A DNA stretch of 43,658 nucleotides, taken from assembly GCA_002328805.1 (NCBI GenBank), contig DCVX01000032.1:1-43658 (forward strand). Reading direction: 5' to 3'. The number at the start of each line of letters is the position of its first letter. The stretch's first letter is position 1. Below, in pieces: positions 39,476-43,658 of this stretch. Under the pieces are notes generated by a model. That model was not told the DNA's origin, did not search any database, and saw nothing but the letters and a program-made list of their open reading frames with translations. The position numbers and the translations under genes were made by a program. Source of the stretch: Candidatus Dojkabacteria bacterium UBA2177 (GTDB taxonomy: Bacteria; Patescibacteriota; Dojkabacteria; SC72).

Positions 39476-42400
39476 TTAAAACTTCTTAAGCCATTTCTTA
39501 GTCTCTTGATCCATTGCTATCTTTTTTTTAATGATGACATTTTTGTTAGATATCCCATCATTAACAACAATCTTAACGGGAGTATCTCCATCTGATTCTT
39601 GAATATATTTTTTCAAAGCGGCTACCTCTTCCTCGGAGTGTAAGGGGGTTATCCGAAAGGTAACACCATCGAATTGAGAGGAGTATTTCTTTGTATCTAT
39701 ATATTTAGCTTTTTGAACAATAATACTCGCTTGACCATCTCGAATGTTTAATCTACCTGCTATAAGCATGGGTTTGTTTTCCACTAGTGTATCTTTAATC
39801 TCTTTATATACCCTTGGAAAAACAACGGCCTCTGTTTTTGCTGTTTTATCCTCAATTGTAAGAAAGACCATTACTTCTCCTTTTTTTGTGGTGATTTTTC
39901 TAACTTTTGTAACCATGACGCCCAGAACTAGTAAGTCATTATTTTTCTTAATTTCTAATGCCTCTATAAGTGGAACTACATTCTTTTGGTCAAAGAATTC
40001 TTGAAGATTATCTAAGGGATGGCTGGAAAAATATAGTCCGAGGAGTTCTTTCTCCCATTTAAGAATATCTGAAAGTTCAACCTTCGCATCCGTTGGGAGA
40101 GGAGTCTTTCCTATAATGTCATTCTGGGCATCATGTCCATTCATTGAGTTATTCATTGCAAATATATCTATTTGACCCATCTCTTCGGTTTTTTTGTTTG
40201 CTTTTATTTTATTATATACATCATCTAAGACTTGAAGTAAGGCACCTCTTGCTCCAAAGGAATCCATTGTTCCTGCCATTATTAGGTACTCTATAGCCTT
40301 CTTATTTATATTTTTAAAATTTCTATTAACAAAATCATCTAGATGTTTATATTGGCCATTCTTCTCTCTTTCATGGACAATACTTTGAACTATATCCTGA
40401 CCAAGGTTTTTAATACCTGCAAGGCCAAAACGAATACTTTTGTCTCCTTCAACCTTAAAGTAAAATCCACTCTTGTTTACATCTGGGGGGAGTACTTCTA
40501 TGCCGAGTCTTTCACATTCGCCTAAATCTAGAATTACTCTGTCGAATTTTTCCAAATCACCTTCTAACAACGCAGCCATATATTCCAGTGGGTAGTGTGA
40601 TTTCAGATAAGCTGTCCAATAAGCGATAGTTGCATAAGATGCACTATGTGCTTTGTTAAAACCATAATTAGCAAACTTAACTAATCTTTCCCAGATTTTT
40701 TCCATATCTTTCTTATCATGGCCAAGTTTTACACCCCCCTCGATAAAAACTGGTTTTTCTGCTTTCATTACATCTAACTTCTTTTTCCCCATTGCTCTTC
40801 TTAGGATATCTGCCGCACCGAGAGAGTAGCCTGCTGCAACTTGGGCGATTCTCATGACCTGCTCTTGGTAGGAGATAACTCCATTAGTTACTGAGAGAAT
40901 TGGTTCTAGGTCGTCTATTATGTAATCTGGCTCTTGTTTGCCATTTTTAACTTCCGCGTAGTCAGATATAAATTGCATAGGGCCAGGTCTGTATGCTGCA
41001 AGGATATAGGAGATATCTTCCATACTTTCTGGCTCTAGGAGTTTAATTGTTCTCTTCATCCCTTCGCTTTCTAGTTGGAATATGCCAACTGTATGACCAG
41101 ACCTAATTAGTTCAAAAGTTTTTTTATCATTGGTATCTATTGTTGCAAGATCTATCTTTTCTCCCTCTCTCTCTTCTATTTTTTTTAATGCAGATCCGAT
41201 GATGTTTAGGTTCCTGAGACCTAGGAAGTCGAACTTCATAATCCCTATGGCTTCTAGATCTGACATTTCGTACTGGCTCATACCGATACCTCCGCCATGT
41301 GCGTCTCTTTGAATGGGGACATACTCCACAACGGGCTCTGGTGTAATTATGATTCCACAAGCATGTGTTGAGACACCTCTGCACAAACCAGATACTCTAC
41401 GAACAACATCTGCCAGATATCTTGTTTTTTCTGATGAGTTTATTATCTGAGCAAACTCTGGGTTGTGTTCAAGCATATAGTCAATATCTTTAGCTTTGCC
41501 AAACACTATCTCCACCATCTTGGACAGTTCGTCTGCAACATCTAGTTCAACACCAATAACTCTTGCTACATCCCTAATAGCTTGTCTTGTTTGTAATTTA
41601 CTAAAGGTCCCTATCTGTTTTACATTTTCTATTCCGTATTTCTCAATTGTGTATTCTATAACCTCATCTCTTCGTTTATCTGCAATGTCTATATCAAAGT
41701 CTGGAGGACTAGGTCTTTCAGGATTAAGAAATCTTTCAAAATATAATTCCCACTTTATTGGTTCAATATCTGTAATATCTGTAGTATAGGCTACAACAGA
41801 ACCACAGCCTGAGCCACGCATACCAACAACAATATCATTGTCTTTACAGAACCTAATAATATCTCTAACAATTAGGAAATAGTCATCATAACCTTTGTCA
41901 TGAATTGTTTTTAATTCATAATCTATTCTATCCTTTAATTCCTTGTCCAACTTTCCATATCTTTTTTTAGCTCCCTCATATGATAGCTCTCTGAGATATT
42001 CTTGTGATGTCTTTCCTGCAGGGAGATCTTTGTAGGGATTCTCAATACGGTCAAAGGTTATGTCATACTCTTCGATACTATCTACAATCTTCTGAGTATT
42101 TTCAATAGCTTCAGGGATATCCTTAAATAGACTTTGCATCTCCTTCGGATTTTTTACATAAAATTCGTTTGTTGGCATCTTCCTTCTCTCTGGATCGTCA
42201 AGCGTATACCCATCACTAATACACCAAAGAATCTCTTGTATTTGGGCATCCTCCTTATCTAAGTAGTGACTATCACAAGTAGCAACTAAAGGAAGTTCTA
42301 ATTCATCAGCTATTTTAAGAAGCCCTTCATTAACAACCTCTTGTTCCCCCATACCATTTCTTTGTAGCTCTATGTAGAAATTGTCTTTAAACATCTCTTT

Positions 42401-42880
42401 ATATTTCTTCGCAGTTTCAAGAGCATCTTTAAAATTCCCTTTTAGAATGGGTTGACTTATTGGACCTGCCAAACATGCAGAGAGAGCAATTAAACCACCT
42501 GTGTACTTACTTAGAGTTTCAATATCTATTCTTGGTCTATAGTAAAAGCCCTCCATGTGGGAAATAGAAACTATTTTCATTAAATTCTTATACCCCTCTA
42601 AATTCTTGGCTAAAACAACTAGATGAAAATATTCATTATCTATACCGTGTTCTTTCTTATCCATACTCCTTGGTGCGATATATATCTCAGAACCAATTAT
42701 TGGCTTTAGACCTTCATCTTTCATAGCTTTCTGGAATTTATAGACACCATACATATTTCCATGGTCTGTTATTGCACAAGCGTTCATTTTCTCTGCTTTA
42801 AGTTTCTCAATTAACTCAGAAATCCGGATAGTCCCATCAAGCAAAGAATACTCTGTATGTAGGTGTAGATGCGTGAACAT
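39476..42880 (-). CDS. dnaE: DNA polymerase III alpha subunit (DnaE)
   Basis: DnaE is the replicative polymerase subunit. From the ATG at 42880 it is 1134 residues. The N-terminal PHP domain opens FTHLHLHTEYSLLDG with its His cluster and has AITDHGNMYG. The catalytic aspartates lie in PPDFDIDIADKRR. The palm, fingers and tandem helix-hairpin-helix regions follow, then an OB domain (VLGVMVTKVRKITTKKGEVMVFLTIED). There is no exonuclease insertion, so it is DnaE type, not PolC. The frame opens 18 codons earlier, but the conserved start is MFTHLHLH. It diverges from the glycosidase-like gene across 36 bases. Confidence 0.96.
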   Translation of the reverse strand: MFTHLHLHTEYSLLDGTIRISELIEKLKAEKMNACAITDHGNMYGVYKFQKAMKDEGLKPIIGSEIYIAPRSMDKKEHGIDNEYFHLVVLAKNLEGYKNLMKIVSISHMEGFYYRPRIDIETLSKYTGGLIALSACLAGPISQPILKGNFKDALETAKKYKEMFKDNFYIELQRNGMGEQEVVNEGLLKIADELELPLVATCDSHYLDKEDAQIQEILWCISDGYTLDDPERRKMPTNEFYVKNPKEMQSLFKDIPEAIENTQKIVDSIEEYDITFDRIENPYKDLPAGKTSQEYLRELSYEGAKKRYGKLDKELKDRIDYELKTIHDKGYDDYFLIVRDIIRFCKDNDIVVGMRGSGCGSVVAYTTDITDIEPIKWELYFERFLNPERPSPPDFDIDIADKRRDEVIEYTIEKYGIENVKQIGTFSKLQTRQAIRDVARVIGVELDVADELSKMVEIVFGKAKDIDYMLEHNPEFAQIINSSEKTRYLADVVRRVSGLCRGVSTHACGIIITPEPVVEYVPIQRDAHGGGIGMSQYEMSDLEAIGIMKFDFLGLRNLNIIGSALKKIEEREGEKIDLATIDTNDKKTFELIRSGHTVGIFQLESEGMKRTIKLLEPESMEDISYILAAYRPGPMQFISDYAEVKNGKQEPDYIIDDLEPILSVTNGVISYQEQVMRIAQVAAGYSLGAADILRRAMGKKKLDVMKAEKPVFIEGGVKLGHDKKDMEKIWERLVKFANYGFNKAHSASYATIAYWTAYLKSHYPLEYMAALLEGDLEKFDRVILDLGECERLGIEVLPPDVNKSGFYFKVEGDKSIRFGLAGIKNLGQDIVQSIVHEREKNGQYKHLDDFVNRNFKNINKKAIEYLIMAGTMDSFGARGALLQVLDDVYNKIKANKKTEEMGQIDIFAMNNSMNGHDAQNDIIGKTPLPTDAKVELSDILKWEKELLGLYFSSHPLDNLQEFFDQKNVVPLIEALEIKKNNDLLVLGVMVTKVRKITTKKGEVMVFLTIEDKTAKTEAVVFPRVYKEIKDTLVENKPMLIAGRLNIRDGQASIIVQKAKYIDTKKYSSQFDGVTFRITPLHSEEEVAALKKYIQESDGDTPVKIVVNDGISNKNVIIKKKIAMDQETKKWLKKF

Positions 42881-42899
42881 AACAAATATTGCCCCAATT

Positions 42900-42908
42900 T
42901 GATATACT
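42900..42908 (+). promoter_or_regulatory. Extended -10 of the glycosidase-like gene
   Basis: TGA-TATACT ends eight bases before the ATG at 42917, in the 36-base gap shared with divergent dnaE. Confidence 0.5.
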
Positions 42909-42916
42909 AAACCATT

Positions 42917-43636
42917 ATGCCAGAAACTGACCAAGAAAAGTCAAATCTTTCTCTAACAAGTAGAATTAAAGACTCCAATATTACTAGAGTCACAGGAGTT
43001 TTACTCCTTGTTTTGGCCTACTACTTCATCCTTTCTCCATATATAGAGACATTCTTAACAAAAGCCTTTGGTGGTGTGGCTAGAAATACTTCTAATGTGG
43101 AGGTTAACTCTCTCTCTCCAATATTTGACATACATGTTTATGCTGGTGAATATAATCTCTCTTCTATTAAAAATACCAATGAGCCTATTAGAAAAACTAG
43201 ATTCTTTACTCTTGATCCTAGGGTATTAGCTATGAACAAGTTTTTGAGTGATTACCACTCTCCTATGGCTCCATATGCGGAGGTCTTCATCATAGAGGCT
43301 GATAGATATGGTCTAGATTGGAGACTTGTAGCATCCATCTCTGGTGTGGAATCTGCTTTTGGAAATCTCTTGCCAAAAGGTTCTCATAACGCTTGGGGGT
43401 GGAGAGGAATAAATAGGAATGATGCTGGTTGGAGTATGTTTGAGGATTGGGAGGAGTCAATCACCCATGTTACAGAACGACTTGCCTTAGGATATGGCAC
43501 CGACTTAACTCCTTTTGACATCCAAGACACATATTGTCCTCCTTGTGGAGAAACAGGGCTGGATCTTTGGGCTCATGGTGTCACCCGCTTTATGAATGAG
43601 TTAGAATATTATGTAGATAATTTAGAAAACCTCTAA
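42917..43636 (+). CDS. Membrane-anchored lysozyme-like (glucosaminidase/transglycosylase) protein
   Basis: The 239-residue protein has one membrane helix (about 25-45) and an outer domain from about 105. The block SPMAPYAEVFIIEADRYGLDWRLVASI-SGVESAFG-then-NAWGWRG resembles the lysozyme-like folds of lytic transglycosylases and N-acetylglucosaminidases. Glu145 in SGVESAFG is in the position of the catalytic acid. It would cut peptidoglycan glycan strands outside the membrane, for growth or division. Specificity is not decidable. A CPPC motif near the end (DTYCPPCGE) is unexplained and may form a disulfide. The gene is complete and its stop lies 22 bases before the window edge. Confidence 0.8.
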   Translation: MPETDQEKSNLSLTSRIKDSNITRVTGVLLLVLAYYFILSPYIETFLTKAFGGVARNTSNVEVNSLSPIFDIHVYAGEYNLSSIKNTNEPIRKTRFFTLDPRVLAMNKFLSDYHSPMAPYAEVFIIEADRYGLDWRLVASISGVESAFGNLLPKGSHNAWGWRGINRNDAGWSMFEDWEESITHVTERLALGYGTDLTPFDIQDTYCPPCGETGLDLWAHGVTRFMNELEYYVDNLENL

Positions 43637-43658
43637 AAATGTTAAAACTAATAATAAG

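Noticed and set aside
1..43658. CRISPR arrays, insertion sequences, prophage or rRNA
   Set aside because: I saw no direct-repeat arrays, transposase-like proteins, terminal inverted repeats or rRNA sequence. The inteins are the only mobile elements.

Overview
The window is an AT-rich, gene-dense bacterial chromosome segment. It holds about 32 complete protein genes, two tRNAs and no rRNA, CRISPR array or insertion sequence. All genes read through under the standard code. The content suggests a small-genome anaerobic fermenter: an oxygen-sensitive class III ribonucleotide reductase, a 2-oxoacid:ferredoxin oxidoreductase coupled to an ADP-forming acyl-CoA synthetase, compact repair enzymes, very short intergenic gaps and many apparently leaderless genes. 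A Candidate Phyla Radiation (Patescibacteria) lineage is my best inference. I see no rRNA or other phylogenetic marker that fixes the lineage.

Layout. 1-5400: a clipped gene start, glmS (cell-wall aminosugar), a GC-rich three-hairpin intergenic segment, a JAMM-like protein overlapping an AlkD-type glycosylase, and pyrG. 5450-10160 (minus): the energy operon korA-korB-acd. 10230-14000: a DnaQ-fold exonuclease, methionine aminopeptidase, a small lipoprotein with a structured leader, a thioredoxin-reductase-like flavoprotein and a cytidylyltransferase. 14170-19800: the nrdR-nrdD-(nrdD tail)-nrdG operon, with tandem NrdR boxes over a good promoter, two inteins in NrdD, and the glycyl-radical domain encoded as a separate 46-residue gene. 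19800-26200: lexA, a small membrane protein, tRNA-Pro and a giant 1684-residue RecJ-like protein. 26475-28824: lemA and a DUF2207-type membrane protein. 28900-33870 (minus): mutL-rsmI-like-degT-femAB. 33900-43636: uvrB, two small unknown genes, tRNA-Gln, a polybasic membrane-anchored protein, uvrC, dnaE, and a membrane-anchored glycosidase-like protein.

How the parts fit. KorAB would oxidise a 2-oxoacid to acyl-CoA and reduced ferredoxin, and Acd would turn the acyl-CoA into ATP. Deoxynucleotides come from NrdD activated by NrdG, repressed by NrdR. DnaE replicates. MutL, UvrB, UvrC, the RecJ-like protein, the AlkD-like protein and LexA form the repair and SOS layer. GlmS, FemAB-like, DegT-type and the C-terminal glycosidase-like protein serve the envelope.

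The most notable observations are: (1) NrdD broken three ways, by two inteins plus a detached glycyl-radical domain; (2) the oversized RecJ-like protein with about 630 unexplained N-terminal residues; (3) a recurrent promoter design in which a -10 element, often extended, sits 5-9 nt before the start codon; (4) a structured, GC-rich non-coding segment next to glmS.
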